Assembly: GCF_016405855.1 (NCBI RefSeq)
Contig: NZ_JAEFCA010000001.1
Location: 758,170 to 822,169 of the forward strand
Length of the DNA stretch: 64,000 nucleotides
Source of the DNA: Flavobacterium sp. IB48
Lineage (GTDB): Bacteria; Bacteroidota; Bacteroidia; Flavobacteriales; Flavobacteriaceae
Direction: 5' to 3'
The translations under genes and the position numbers were made by a program. Position 1 is the stretch's first letter. The number at the start of each line of letters is the position of its first letter. The notes under the pieces were generated by a model. It was not told the DNA's origin and did not search any database. It saw only the letters and a list, made by a program, of their open reading frames with translations. Of the stretch, positions 1 to 8,315 are shown piece after piece.

Positions 1-2
1 AA

Positions 3-101
3 AAAACACAATCGTTCAAATATTTTTATGATGCAGAAGGTTATTTGATAAAAGTAGATGATGGCGAGTTTGTAACCATTTACATTTATCAGCAAATCTA
101 G
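3..101 (+). CDS. C-terminal fragment of an unidentified protein (5' cut by window)
   Basis: An open frame enters from the left edge and ends at the TAG at 99-101, giving 32 residues. It is rich in Tyr, Asp and Val and contains the stretch YFYDAEGYLIKVDDGEF, which looks like a beta-strand-rich repeat end. No start codon lies inside the window and the family cannot be named from so little. It is convergent with the minus-strand gene that ends at 126. The short length leaves real doubt that it is coding. Confidence 0.4.
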   Translation, partial: KTQSFKYFYDAEGYLIKVDDGEFVTIYIYQQI

Positions 102-125
102 AAAATAGAATTTTAGTAACTTAGA

Positions 126-677
126 TTAAAAATATACCCTCACAAAAGGCATAAATCCAGAACCGTAAAGGCTTTTATTAGGATTATATAAAACGTCATA
201 ACGAGCACCAATTGTTACGTTTTTTGTTCTATAACCTGCTCCAAGATACAAAGCAGTATTCCAGTAACTATCTGAATACGATGGGAAATTGTAGGTGGCT
301 TCATATTGGGTATCAACTCTTACTTGTTCCAATTCAGCTGATAACTGGATTTCCGGAATAGGATTTACTAGACCAATAAGACTACCTCCCCAAACGAAAG
401 ATTCGTAATAATTTTTTTGATATAAATAACCAAATTGAAGGCCTGCTCCTACAGCTACAATTTCGTTGATATTGTAAATAGCGCTTGGCATTACAGAAAC
501 ATTAGTATATCCTGAACCAAATCCGAGACCTAATCCACCTCCAAACTGAACCTTATCCCAAAAATGATTACTGTTGTCTATAACATATTTTTGTTGTGCA
601 ATACTATAACTTGAAAATAAGACGGCCAAAATCACAAAAAAATATCTGCAATCGATTGAAAATTGAATTTTATTCAT
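126..677 (-). CDS. Putative outer-membrane beta-barrel protein of unknown function
   Basis: A 183-residue protein with an N-terminal hydrophobic signal peptide that ends near SYSIAQ (about residue 27). The mature part has alternating hydrophobic and polar residues and many Gly, Tyr and Phe (GGGLGLGFGSGY), and it ends in VRVYF. A terminal Phe and this alternation are typical of small outer-membrane beta-barrels, so an outer-membrane location is inferred. It is divergent from sucA across a 116-bp gap. No catalytic motif is visible and I do not recognise a specific function. Homologues in this genus have sometimes carried enzyme names, which I would not trust here. Confidence 0.75.
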   Translation of the reverse strand: MNKIQFSIDCRYFFVILAVLFSSYSIAQQKYVIDNSNHFWDKVQFGGGLGLGFGSGYTNVSVMPSAIYNINEIVAVGAGLQFGYLYQKNYYESFVWGGSLIGLVNPIPEIQLSAELEQVRVDTQYEATYNFPSYSDSYWNTALYLGAGYRTKNVTIGARYDVLYNPNKSLYGSGFMPFVRVYF

Positions 678-749
678 AGTTAACGTTTATTTTAACAAAT
701 TTTTACGTAAAAGTACGTAAAAAAAAGATTTAAATAAATGTGATTGTTG

Positions 750-757
750 TACTTTTG
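750..757 (+). promoter_or_regulatory. -7 element of the sucA promoter
   Basis: TACTTTTG matches the Bacteroidota -7 consensus TAnnTTTG exactly and lies 36 nt before the ATG at 794. No clear TTG -33 partner is seen at the usual distance. The upstream in-frame ATG at 740 lies before this element, which argues for 794 as the true start. Confidence 0.55.
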
Positions 758-793
758 CCTTTCTATATAACAAAAAGTATATTCACTCATATT

Positions 794-3568
794 ATGGATA
801 GGTTTTCATTTTTAAACGCAGCGCATACCGAGTTTTTTGCACAATTATACGATCAATATTTAGTAAACCCAGACAGCGTTGAGCCTAGCTGGAGAAGTTT
901 TTTTCAAGGTTTTGACTTTGGACAAACAACTTATAACGACGAAAACCCTGTGCAAACTATCGTTGAGTACGTGACTAGCGATAACGCAGACTGTAGTTTG
1001 GTTTCAGAAAAACTGCAAAAAGAATTCAATGTACTAAAATTAATTGACGGATACCGTACGCGCGGGCATTTATTCACAAAAACAAATCCTGTTCGTGACC
1101 GTAGAACTTCATCTCCGACCTTGGATATTGAAAACTTCGGATTATCTGCAGCAGACCTTTCAACTGTTTTTGATGCTGCACAAACAATTGGCATGGCGCC
1201 ATCTTCTTTACAAGATATCGTAAATCGTCTTAAAGCTATTTACTGCCAGCATATCGGTATTGAATATATGTATATTAGAAATCCTGGCGTTGTAAAATGG
1301 ATTCAGGATAAATTGGCTGTCAATGTTAATCAGCCTAATTTCTCTACAGAAGAAAAGAAAACAATCTTAAATAAATTAAACGAAGCTGTTTCTTTTGAGA
1401 ATTTCCTTCATACTAAATATGTTGGACAAAAACGTTTCTCATTAGAAGGTGGAGAATCTATCATACCAGCTTTAGATGCTTTGATCGAGCAAGCTGCTGA
1501 GAAAGGTGTTGAACAATTCGTAATGGGAATGGCTCACCGTGGTCGTTTGAACGTTTTGGCAAACATCTTCGGAAAATCGACTCAAGATATCTTTGGTGAG
1601 TTTGACGGAAAAGATTACGATCAAGAATATTTTGACGGTGACGTAAAATACCACTTAGGTCTTACTGCCGACAAAAAAACAAGATCTGGAAAAAGCATCA
1701 ACATCAATTTAGCACCAAACCCTTCTCACTTAGAAACTGTTGGAGCTGTAATTGAAGGTATTACAAGAGCTAAACAAGATAAATATTATGCTGATGATTT
1801 CTCTAAAGTATTGCCAATCGCAGTACACGGAGATGCTGCAATCGCAGGTCAAGGTATTTTATATGAAATCATTCAAATGGCTCAACTTGATGGTTACAAA
1901 ACTGGAGGAACAATCCACATTGTAATCAACAACCAAGTTGGATTTACAACAAACTACTTAGACGCTCGTTCTTCTACTTATTGTACAGACGTTGCTAAAG
2001 TAACTTTATCTCCAGTATTACACGTAAATGCTGATGATGCAGAAGCTGTTGTACACGCTGTATCTTTTGCATTAGATTACAGAATGCAATTTGGACGTGA
2101 CGTATTTATTGACTTATTAGGTTATAGAAAATACGGACACAACGAAGGTGATGAACCTCGTTTTACACAACCTGTTTTATACAAAATCATTGCTAAGCAT
2201 AAAAATCCAAGAGACATCTACGCAGATAAATTACTTTCTGACGGCGTAATCGATGCTTCTTATGTTAATGCTTTAGAAAAAGAATATAAAGCTAGATTAG
2301 AAGAAAACTTAGAAGCTTCTCGTAAAAAAGACTTAACAATCATTACTCCATTCATGAAAAACGAATGGGACGGATTTGTTCAGGTAACAGATACGCAAAT
2401 GCTTCAAAAAGTGGATACTACTTTTGCTAAAGAAGGATTAGATTCTATCATCAATACAATCTCAACTTTACCATCAGATAAAAAATTCATCAACAAAATC
2501 AGTAAAATTGTTACAGATAGAAAAGCTGGTTATGATAACAATACTATAGATTGGGGAACTGCAGAAGCATTGGCTTACGGTTCACTTTTAACAGAAGGAT
2601 TTGATGTTCGTATTTCTGGACAAGACGTTGAGCGTGGTACATTCTCTCACCGTCACGCTGTTGTAAAAGTAGAAGATTCTGAAGAAGAAGTAATTTTATT
2701 AAATGCTATTGAAAACAAAAAAGGAAACTTTGGCGTATTCAACTCGCTTTTATCAGAATATGGTGTTTTAGGTTTTGATTATGGATATGCATTAGCAAAC
2801 CCAAAAGCATTAACAATTTGGGAAGCACAATTTGGAGATTTCTCTAACGGAGCTCAAATTATGATTGACCAATACATTTCTTGTGGCGAAGATAAATGGA
2901 ACAACCAAAATGGTATTGTGATGTTATTGCCTCATGGATATGAAGGACAAGGTGCAGAACACTCTTCTGCAAGAATGGAGCGTTATTTACAACTTTGTGC
3001 AAGACACAACATGTATGTTGCAGATTGTACAACGCCAGCTAACTTCTTCCACTTGTTAAGAAGACAAATGAAAACGAATTTCCGTAAACCTTTGGTAGTT
3101 TTCTCTCCAAAAAGTTTATTGCGTGATCCAAGATGTGTATCTACAGTTGAAGAAATCGCAAGCGGAAGTTTCCAAGAAACAATTGATGACAACACAGTAG
3201 ATAAAAAAGGTGTAAAAACTTTAGTTTTTGTTACAGGTAAATTCTACTATGATATTGTAGCAGAAAGAGAAAACAACGGAAGAAATGATGTTGCAGTGGT
3301 TCGTATCGAACAATTATTCCCTTTCCCTGTAGATCAAATCAAAGAAATTATTGCACAATATCCAAATGCTGATGATTATGTTTGGGCGCAAGAAGAACCT
3401 AAAAACATGGGAGCTTACAGCTTTATGTTAATGAATTTTGATCTTGTAAAATGGAGATTGGCTTCATTAAAAGCATATTCTGCTCCAGCATCTGGAAGTT
3501 ACACACGTGCAAAACGTCGTCATGCAGATGCTATTAGAATGGTATTCGATAAAAACTTATTTAGATAA
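794..3568 (+). CDS. sucA: 2-oxoglutarate dehydrogenase E1 component
   Basis: Thiamine-diphosphate-dependent E1 of the 2-oxoglutarate dehydrogenase complex (TCA cycle, cytoplasm). It decarboxylates 2-oxoglutarate and passes the succinyl group to the lipoyl arm of E2. The 924 residues match the usual E1o length. Family motifs include the N-terminal E2-binding segment SFLNAAHTEFFAQLYDQYL, GMAHRGRLNVLANIFGK, HGDAAIAGQGILYE, INNQVGFTT and YRKYGHNEGDEPRFTQP. In the C-terminal half GSLLTEGFDVRISGQDVERG is typical. I start at 794 (MDRFSF) rather than the in-frame ATG at 740, because the -7 element at 750-757 lies between them and because MDRFSF begins the conserved N-terminus. sucB follows after 86 bp in the same direction, so the two probably share a transcript. 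The E3 gene (lpd) is not in the window. Confidence 0.97.
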   Translation: MDRFSFLNAAHTEFFAQLYDQYLVNPDSVEPSWRSFFQGFDFGQTTYNDENPVQTIVEYVTSDNADCSLVSEKLQKEFNVLKLIDGYRTRGHLFTKTNPVRDRRTSSPTLDIENFGLSAADLSTVFDAAQTIGMAPSSLQDIVNRLKAIYCQHIGIEYMYIRNPGVVKWIQDKLAVNVNQPNFSTEEKKTILNKLNEAVSFENFLHTKYVGQKRFSLEGGESIIPALDALIEQAAEKGVEQFVMGMAHRGRLNVLANIFGKSTQDIFGEFDGKDYDQEYFDGDVKYHLGLTADKKTRSGKSININLAPNPSHLETVGAVIEGITRAKQDKYYADDFSKVLPIAVHGDAAIAGQGILYEIIQMAQLDGYKTGGTIHIVINNQVGFTTNYLDARSSTYCTDVAKVTLSPVLHVNADDAEAVVHAVSFALDYRMQFGRDVFIDLLGYRKYGHNEGDEPRFTQPVLYKIIAKHKNPRDIYADKLLSDGVIDASYVNALEKEYKARLEENLEASRKKDLTIITPFMKNEWDGFVQVTDTQMLQKVDTTFAKEGLDSIINTISTLPSDKKFINKISKIVTDRKAGYDNNTIDWGTAEALAYGSLLTEGFDVRISGQDVERGTFSHRHAVVKVEDSEEEVILLNAIENKKGNFGVFNSLLSEYGVLGFDYGYALANPKALTIWEAQFGDFSNGAQIMIDQYISCGEDKWNNQNGIVMLLPHGYEGQGAEHSSARMERYLQLCARHNMYVADCTTPANFFHLLRRQMKTNFRKPLVVFSPKSLLRDPRCVSTVEEIASGSFQETIDDNTVDKKGVKTLVFVTGKFYYDIVAERENNGRNDVAVVRIEQLFPFPVDQIKEIIAQYPNADDYVWAQEEPKNMGAYSFMLMNFDLVKWRLASLKAYSAPASGSYTRAKRRHADAIRMVFDKNLFR

Positions 3569-3588
3569 TTAAAAAAATAATTGTTTCA

Positions 3589-3645
3589 AGTTTAAAGTTT
3601 CATGTTACACAAAGCCTGAAACTTTAAACTGACTAAACTTTAAAC
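3589..3645. repeat. Inverted repeat in the sucA-sucB gap
   Basis: Perfect 14-nt arms AGTTTAAAGTTTCA (3589-3602) and TGAAACTTTAAACT (3617-3630) flank a 14-nt loop. A further copy of AAACTTTAAAC sits at 3635-3645. No U-tract follows, so it is not an ordinary terminator. It could set the relative levels of sucA and sucB mRNA by processing or stability; that role is inference. Confidence 0.6.
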
Positions 3646-3654
3646 AAAAACAAG

Positions 3655-4893
3655 ATGATTTTAGAAATGAAAGTCCCATCACCAGGGGAATCAATAAAAG
3701 AAGTTGAAATTGCAACTTGGTTAGTAAAAGACGGAGATTATGTAGAAAAAGATCAGGCTATTGCTGAAGTTGATTCAGATAAAGCTACTCTTGAATTGCC
3801 TGCTGAAATGAGCGGTGTAATTACACTAAAAGCTGAAGAAGGTGATACAGTTGCAGTAGGTGCTGTAGTTTGTTTAATTGATACAGATGCTGCTAAACCA
3901 GCAGGAAGCGCTCCGGCAGCAGCTGAGGCTCCAAAAGCGGAAGCTCCTAAGGCAGAAGCACCAAAAGCTGAGGCTCCAAAAGCAGCTCCAGCTCCAGCAG
4001 CAGCGCCAAGTTATGCAGCGGGAACTCCATCTCCTGCAGCAAGAAAAATATTAGACGAAAAAAATATTGCTCCAGCTACAGTTTCAGGAACTGGTAAAGG
4101 CGGAAGAATTACTAAAGAGGATGCTGTAAATGCAGTACCTTCTATGGGAACTCCAACAGGAGGAAGCCGTGGAACTGAGCGTACAAAATTATCTATGTTA
4201 CGTCGTAAAGTAGCAGAAAGACTAGTTTCAGCTAAAAATGAAACTGCTATGCTTACTACTTTCAACGAAGTAAACATGACACCAATCAACCAAATTCGTA
4301 ATGAATACAAAGATGCTTTCAAAGCTAAACATGGTGGTTTAGGCTTAGGTTTCATGTCATTCTTTACAAAAGCAGTTACAAGAGCTTTAGAATTATATCC
4401 AGATGTTAACTCTATGATGGATGGTGATTACAAAATTGCTTATGATTTTGCTGACATCTCAATCGCAGTTTCTGGACCAAAAGGATTAATGGTTCCTGTT
4501 GTTCGTAATGCTGAACTTTTAACTTTCCGTGGAATTGAAGCTGAAATCAAAAGATTAGCTTTAAGAGCTCGTGATGGTCAAATTACAGTTGACGATATGA
4601 CTGGAGGAACTTTCACAATTACAAATGGTGGTGTTTTCGGAAGTATGTTATCTACTCCAATCATCAACCCTCCTCAATCAGGAATCTTAGGAATGCACAA
4701 CATCATCGAGCGTCCGATTGCTGTAAACGGAAAAGTTGAAATTCACCCAATGATGTACGTTGCACTTTCTTACGATCATAGAATCATTGACGGACGTGAG
4801 TCTGTTGGTTTCTTAGTTGCTGTAAAAGAGGCTTTAGAAAACCCAGTAGAATTATTGATGAATGGCGACGCTAAACGTGCTTTAGAGTTGTAA
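3655..4893 (+). CDS. sucB: Dihydrolipoyllysine-residue succinyltransferase (E2 of 2-oxoglutarate dehydrogenase)
   Basis: E2 core of the 2-oxoglutarate dehydrogenase complex, moving succinyl from E1 to CoA. Residues 1-77 form a lipoyl domain with the lipoylated Lys43 in DSDKA. A flexible Ala/Pro/Lys linker follows with repeated EAPKA units. Next comes a peripheral-subunit-binding domain ([13 protein letters not shown] ... [11 protein letters not shown]). The acyltransferase domain ends in [11 protein letters not shown] with catalytic His375 and Asp379. The 412-residue length is usual for one-lipoyl E2o. It follows sucA, and the E1o partner makes the succinyl rather than acetyl or branched-chain assignment secure. 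A strong terminator follows at 4921. Confidence 0.96.
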   Translation: MILEMKVPSPGESIKEVEIATWLVKDGDYVEKDQAIAEVDSDKATLELPAEMSGVITLKAEEGDTVAVGAVVCLIDTDAAKPAGSAPAAAEAPKAEAPKAEAPKAEAPKAAPAPAAAPSYAAGTPSPAARKILDEKNIAPATVSGTGKGGRITKEDAVNAVPSMGTPTGGSRGTERTKLSMLRRKVAERLVSAKNETAMLTTFNEVNMTPINQIRNEYKDAFKAKHGGLGLGFMSFFTKAVTRALELYPDVNSMMDGDYKIAYDFADISIAVSGPKGLMVPVVRNAELLTFRGIEAEIKRLALRARDGQITVDDMTGGTFTITNGGVFGSMLSTPIINPPQSGILGMHNIIERPIAVNGKVEIHPMMYVALSYDHRIIDGRESVGFLVAVKEALENPVELLMNGDAKRALEL

Positions 4894-4920
4894 TTTTTAA
4901 AGTAATTTTTGACAATAATA

Positions 4921-4952
4921 AAAACCTGTTCATTAATTGAGCAGGTTTTTTT
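4921..4952 (+). terminator. Rho-independent terminator of sucAB
   Basis: A 12-bp stem (AAAACCTGTTCA / TGAGCAGGTTTT, one G-U pair) with a 5-nt loop, running into a T-tract, 27 nt after the sucB stop codon. Confidence 0.9.
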
Positions 4953-5052
4953 GCTTAAGATTGGCTTAATTTTAGCTTAAGTTGTTAATTTTTTGAAAAA
5001 ATGTAAATTTTACCCTTTAAAAAATATTTAATTTAGAATAAATAAGAATAAC

Positions 5053-5083
5053 TTGTTTAGTTGCTATCCAACAATTAAATTTG
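5053..5083 (+). promoter_or_regulatory. Promoter of the TonB-dependent receptor gene
   Basis: TTG at 5053-5055, 20 nt spacing, then TAAATTTG at 5076-5083: a full match to the Bacteroidota TTG/TAnnTTTG promoter, 27 nt before the ATG. The inverted half-sites ATTTAGAAT (5031-5039) and ATTCTAAAT (5098-5106) bracket it and could bind an iron regulator; this is inference. Confidence 0.75.
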
Positions 5084-5110
5084 CACTATCAAAATTAATT
5101 CTAAATAAAA

Positions 5111-7603
5111 ATGAAATTAAAATTTACAGTTTCTTTTTTGAGTTTTTGTTTTGCTTTAATGACCAGCGTATCAGCTTTGGCTCAAGAAAAAGCAACTATT
5201 AAAGGCCAAATTAGCTTAACAAATAATCAAGCAGCAGACAACGTATCTGTAATATTGAAAGGAACAAAAATAGGAACTAGCACAGACGCGAACGGTTTCT
5301 ATGAAATTAAAAATATTAAACCAGGCAACTATGTAATCAAAGTTTCTGGAATTGGTTATTCTTCTAAAGAAAAAAGCGTTAACCTTAATGGTGGCGACTC
5401 AATTATTGAGGATTTTAGAATTAGTGAAAACTCTCAAGAATTAAATGAAGTTGTTTTAAGCTCAAACAGAAAAAACCCGTTAGCGCGTAAAGAAACAACA
5501 CAAGTATCAAGATTACCTCTTAAAAATCTTGAAAACCCTCAAGTTTATACTACAATTACTGGTGAACTTTTAAAAGAGCAAGTTGTTACAAATATAGATG
5601 ACGCTCTTAAAAATGCACCAGGATTATCTCCGCTTTGGGCTTCTACTGGACGTGGTGGCGACGGTGCAGGATATTTCTCTCTAAGAGGATTTGCTGTGCA
5701 GCCAACAATGACAAATGGTTTACCTGCTTTGAATAACGGAAGTATCGATCCTGCAAATATTGACAAAATTGAAGTTATTAAAGGGCCTTCTGGAACTTTA
5801 TTCGGAAGTAGTTTAATTTCTTATGGAGGTTTAATCAACTTGACTACTAAAAAACCTTATGATCACTTTGGAGGAGAAGTAAGCTATACAGCAGGAAGTT
5901 ACGGATTAAACCGTGTAACTGCAGACATTAATACTCCTGTAGATGATGAACACAAAATTAATTTTAGAGTTAATACTGCATATCATACAGAAAACAGCTT
6001 TCAAGATGCTGGATTTAGAAAATCATTTTTCTTTGCTCCATCTTTATCTTACCAAGCGAGCGACAGACTTTCGTTTTTTATTAATACTGAATTCATGAAC
6101 AACAAACAGACGAATCCTACTATGCTATTTTTAGATAGAGGAGCACCTCTGAGAGTTCATAATATGGATGAATTAGGTTATAATAACAAACGTTCTTATA
6201 CAAGTAACGAACTTGCAATTGAAACTCCTTCTTACTCTCTTCAAGGACAAATGAATTACAAAATCTCTGATCAATGGACTTCTCAAACGGTTCTATCAAG
6301 AGGATCATCTAAATCTGAAGGATATTACACTTATCTTTATGAAGGCACACAATATTTTCCTGCAGAAGTAAATCAAGGAATTGTTTTAGGACGTTCAATG
6401 AATTACCAAGATACAACAACTTTAACAACAGATATTCAACAAAACTTTATTGGTGATTTTAAACTTGGAAACTTAAGAAACAGAATTGTTGTTGGTTTTG
6501 ATTACTTTAATAGAGGGCAAGTTGATAATGGTTCTGGATATGTATCAAATGGAAGAGTTTATATCGGAAACTTAGATGTAGCAACTGTAAACCAATACGT
6601 ATTTGGCATAACAGATCCTGCAAAATATATTACAAATGGTGACAGTGGTATCCTAACAAAAGCTGGTTCTGATAAACTTTTAGCAGAAGCTGGCGCAAAC
6701 AATAACAAAACAAAACAAGAGGTTATTAGTGCTTATGCATCAGATGTAATCAATATTACTCCTGCATTATCTGCAATGGCAAGTTTACGTGTAGATCGTT
6801 TTATGACTGCTGGTGATGTTACTACAAATGCTGATGATTTTAATCAGACTTCTTTTTCACCAAAATTTGGTTTAGTTTATCAGCCAATTATTGACAAAGT
6901 TTCGATTTTTGCCAACTATATGGATGGTTTTACTAATACAGCTCCAACAACTGATACTGGTTTAAATGGTGCAGTTATTCCAAGAACTTTCAAACCAGAA
7001 CACGCTAATCAATTTGAAATCGGAACTAAATTAAATGTTCTTAAAGATAAAGTTTACGCAACATTTAGCTATTATGATATCAAAGTAACAGATCAGGTTT
7101 ATACTGTTTATGGTTCTACAGGTGGAGTACCAACTCAAACTTCTTTCCAAGATGGAGAACAAAGAAACAAAGGTTTTGAAGCAGAAATCGTTGCAAATCC
7201 AGTTGCTGGTTTAAACATTGTTGCTGGTTACAGTTATGTAGACGCTGTATTAAATGCTGGAGATCCTTCGTTCGTAGGAAACAGACCTGAGAGTTCAGGA
7301 CCAAGAAACACAGCAAACTTTTGGGCAAGCTACAAATTCCCTCAAGGAGATTTACAAGGATTTGGTTTAGGTTTTGGTGGAAACTATGCTGACAAAAACC
7401 TAATTATGAACAGAAATGTTGTAGGTCAGTTTACAATTCCTTCTTACACTGTTTTAAATTCTTCTATTTTCTACGGAACAGAGAAATTTACATTGACATT
7501 AAAATTAGACAATATTGCTAATGTTGATACTTATGATGGTTGGTCAACAATTCACCCAAAAAATATGAGAAGCGTATCTGCGAACTTCGCATACAGATTC
7601 TAA
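5111..7603 (+). CDS. TonB-dependent siderophore receptor
   Basis: Outer-membrane gated receptor of 830 residues, predicted to import a ferric siderophore with energy from TonB-ExbBD. It has a signal peptide (cut near VSALAQ, residue 25), then a carboxypeptidase-D-like beta-sandwich of about 90 residues (IKGQISLTNNQAADNVSVIL ... GTSTDANGFYEIKNIKPG). The plug domain (about residues 130-255) carries the conserved FSLRGFAVQPTMTNGLP and IEVIKGPSGTLFGSS segments, and the beta-barrel ends in FAYRF. Siderophore rather than vitamin or sugar transport is inferred from the FhuE/FpvA-like plug and from the PepSY/DUF3325/DUF3649 genes directly downstream. A hairpin terminator lies between this gene and those genes, so receptor mRNA may exceed theirs. 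The exact ligand cannot be read from sequence. Confidence 0.9.
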   Translation: MKLKFTVSFLSFCFALMTSVSALAQEKATIKGQISLTNNQAADNVSVILKGTKIGTSTDANGFYEIKNIKPGNYVIKVSGIGYSSKEKSVNLNGGDSIIEDFRISENSQELNEVVLSSNRKNPLARKETTQVSRLPLKNLENPQVYTTITGELLKEQVVTNIDDALKNAPGLSPLWASTGRGGDGAGYFSLRGFAVQPTMTNGLPALNNGSIDPANIDKIEVIKGPSGTLFGSSLISYGGLINLTTKKPYDHFGGEVSYTAGSYGLNRVTADINTPVDDEHKINFRVNTAYHTENSFQDAGFRKSFFFAPSLSYQASDRLSFFINTEFMNNKQTNPTMLFLDRGAPLRVHNMDELGYNNKRSYTSNELAIETPSYSLQGQMNYKISDQWTSQTVLSRGSSKSEGYYTYLYEGTQYFPAEVNQGIVLGRSMNYQDTTTLTTDIQQNFIGDFKLGNLRNRIVVGFDYFNRGQVDNGSGYVSNGRVYIGNLDVATVNQYVFGITDPAKYITNGDSGILTKAGSDKLLAEAGANNNKTKQEVISAYASDVINITPALSAMASLRVDRFMTAGDVTTNADDFNQTSFSPKFGLVYQPIIDKVSIFANYMDGFTNTAPTTDTGLNGAVIPRTFKPEHANQFEIGTKLNVLKDKVYATFSYYDIKVTDQVYTVYGSTGGVPTQTSFQDGEQRNKGFEAEIVANPVAGLNIVAGYSYVDAVLNAGDPSFVGNRPESSGPRNTANFWASYKFPQGDLQGFGLGFGGNYADKNLIMNRNVVGQFTIPSYTVLNSSIFYGTEKFTLTLKLDNIANVDTYDGWSTIHPKNMRSVSANFAYRF

Positions 7604-7616
7604 TAAAAAATAATGA

Positions 7617-7650
7617 AAACACCTTTCTCTTATAGGAAAGGTGTTTTTTT
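7617..7650 (+). terminator. Terminator or attenuator between receptor and small membrane genes
   Basis: Perfect 9-bp stem ACACCTTTC / GAAAGGTGT with an 8-nt loop and seven T, ending only 14 nt before the next start codon. No promoter fits in that space, so downstream genes probably depend on read-through. Confidence 0.85.
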
Positions 7651-7664
7651 AAATTTTAAAGATT

Positions 7665-7997
7665 ATGATTACAACTGCCAGTCTTATCGTTTTTTTAGCT
7701 TTTTACACGTTGTATTACACTTCAAAAAGAGCTGTTTTGTCTTATGATTTAGGTTTTGAAAAATGGATGCAGAAAAATCCGAAGCCAACTAAAATCATCG
7801 GCTTAATGCTTTTGCTTTTCGCTTATTCAATGTGGCTTTTTACGCAATCACTAGGCTGTGGCACTTTGATGTTTTTTATTCAGCTCATGACTGTAGGAAG
7901 TTTAATCATTATCCTTACACCACTAAAAAAAATAAACAGTAAGTTACTTTTGGCGCTACTGGTTTTTATTGCACTAACAGAATTCTATTACCAGTAA
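7665..7997 (+). CDS. DUF3325-like inner-membrane protein of an iron-uptake locus
   Basis: A 110-residue, very hydrophobic protein with about four membrane segments (residues 3-18, 43-60, 63-85 and 92-107) and a basic loop KKINSK before the last. The length, the SLGCGTLMFF segment and the position between a siderophore receptor and PepSY-TM proteins fit the DUF3325 family, found in siderophore loci of several phyla. Its biochemical role is not known; an accessory part in ferric-siderophore reduction or transport across the inner membrane is the natural guess. It starts 14 nt after the terminator hairpin and is followed after 13 nt by the next gene, so they are probably translated from one mRNA. 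Confidence 0.7.
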   Translation: MITTASLIVFLAFYTLYYTSKRAVLSYDLGFEKWMQKNPKPTKIIGLMLLLFAYSMWLFTQSLGCGTLMFFIQLMTVGSLIIILTPLKKINSKLLLALLVFIALTEFYYQ

Positions 7998-8010
7998 TCA
8001 TTATCAAATT

Positions 8011-8310
8011 ATGCCAGCAAATTCAAAATATCTAAATCCCTCTTTTTGGCCACGTTTTTCCAAAATTACTGCTGCAATTTTGGGAGGATACTTTGTTTCT
8101 GTCACTTTTCATTTGGCTCTTGCTTCTTGGTTTAACCGTGCCAATGTTTTAATGACAATGGCTTTTACTGGTTTTATTTTATGGGTTGCCTTAATGATCA
8201 TTGCTTTTTTAGCCAAAAGCGGTTGGAAAATATGGGGAATTTACATCTTGCTTTCTTTACTTTTTTGTCTTTTTATTTATTTGGGTCAAACCTATAATAC
8301 GGCACAATAA
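8011..8310 (+). CDS. DUF3649-like inner-membrane protein of an iron-uptake locus
   Basis: A 99-residue protein with three hydrophobic segments (about 19-40, 46-67 and 73-93). The pattern RFSKITAAILGGYFVSVTF, then LMTMAFTGFILWVALMI, then AKSGWKIWG matches what I know of DUF3649, a small family that accompanies DUF3325 and PepSY-TM proteins in siderophore loci. The function is unknown. It lies 13 nt after the DUF3325-like gene and 5 nt before the first PepSY gene. This tight packing argues for a shared transcript and a shared membrane complex. Confidence 0.7.
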   Translation: MPANSKYLNPSFWPRFSKITAAILGGYFVSVTFHLALASWFNRANVLMTMAFTGFILWVALMIIAFLAKSGWKIWGIYILLSLLFCLFIYLGQTYNTAQ

Positions 8311-8315
8311 TATAT

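Noticed and set aside
740..793. Longer sucA start at 740
   Set aside because: It lies before the -7 element at 750-757, and the added 18 residues are hydrophobic and unlike any E1 N-terminus.
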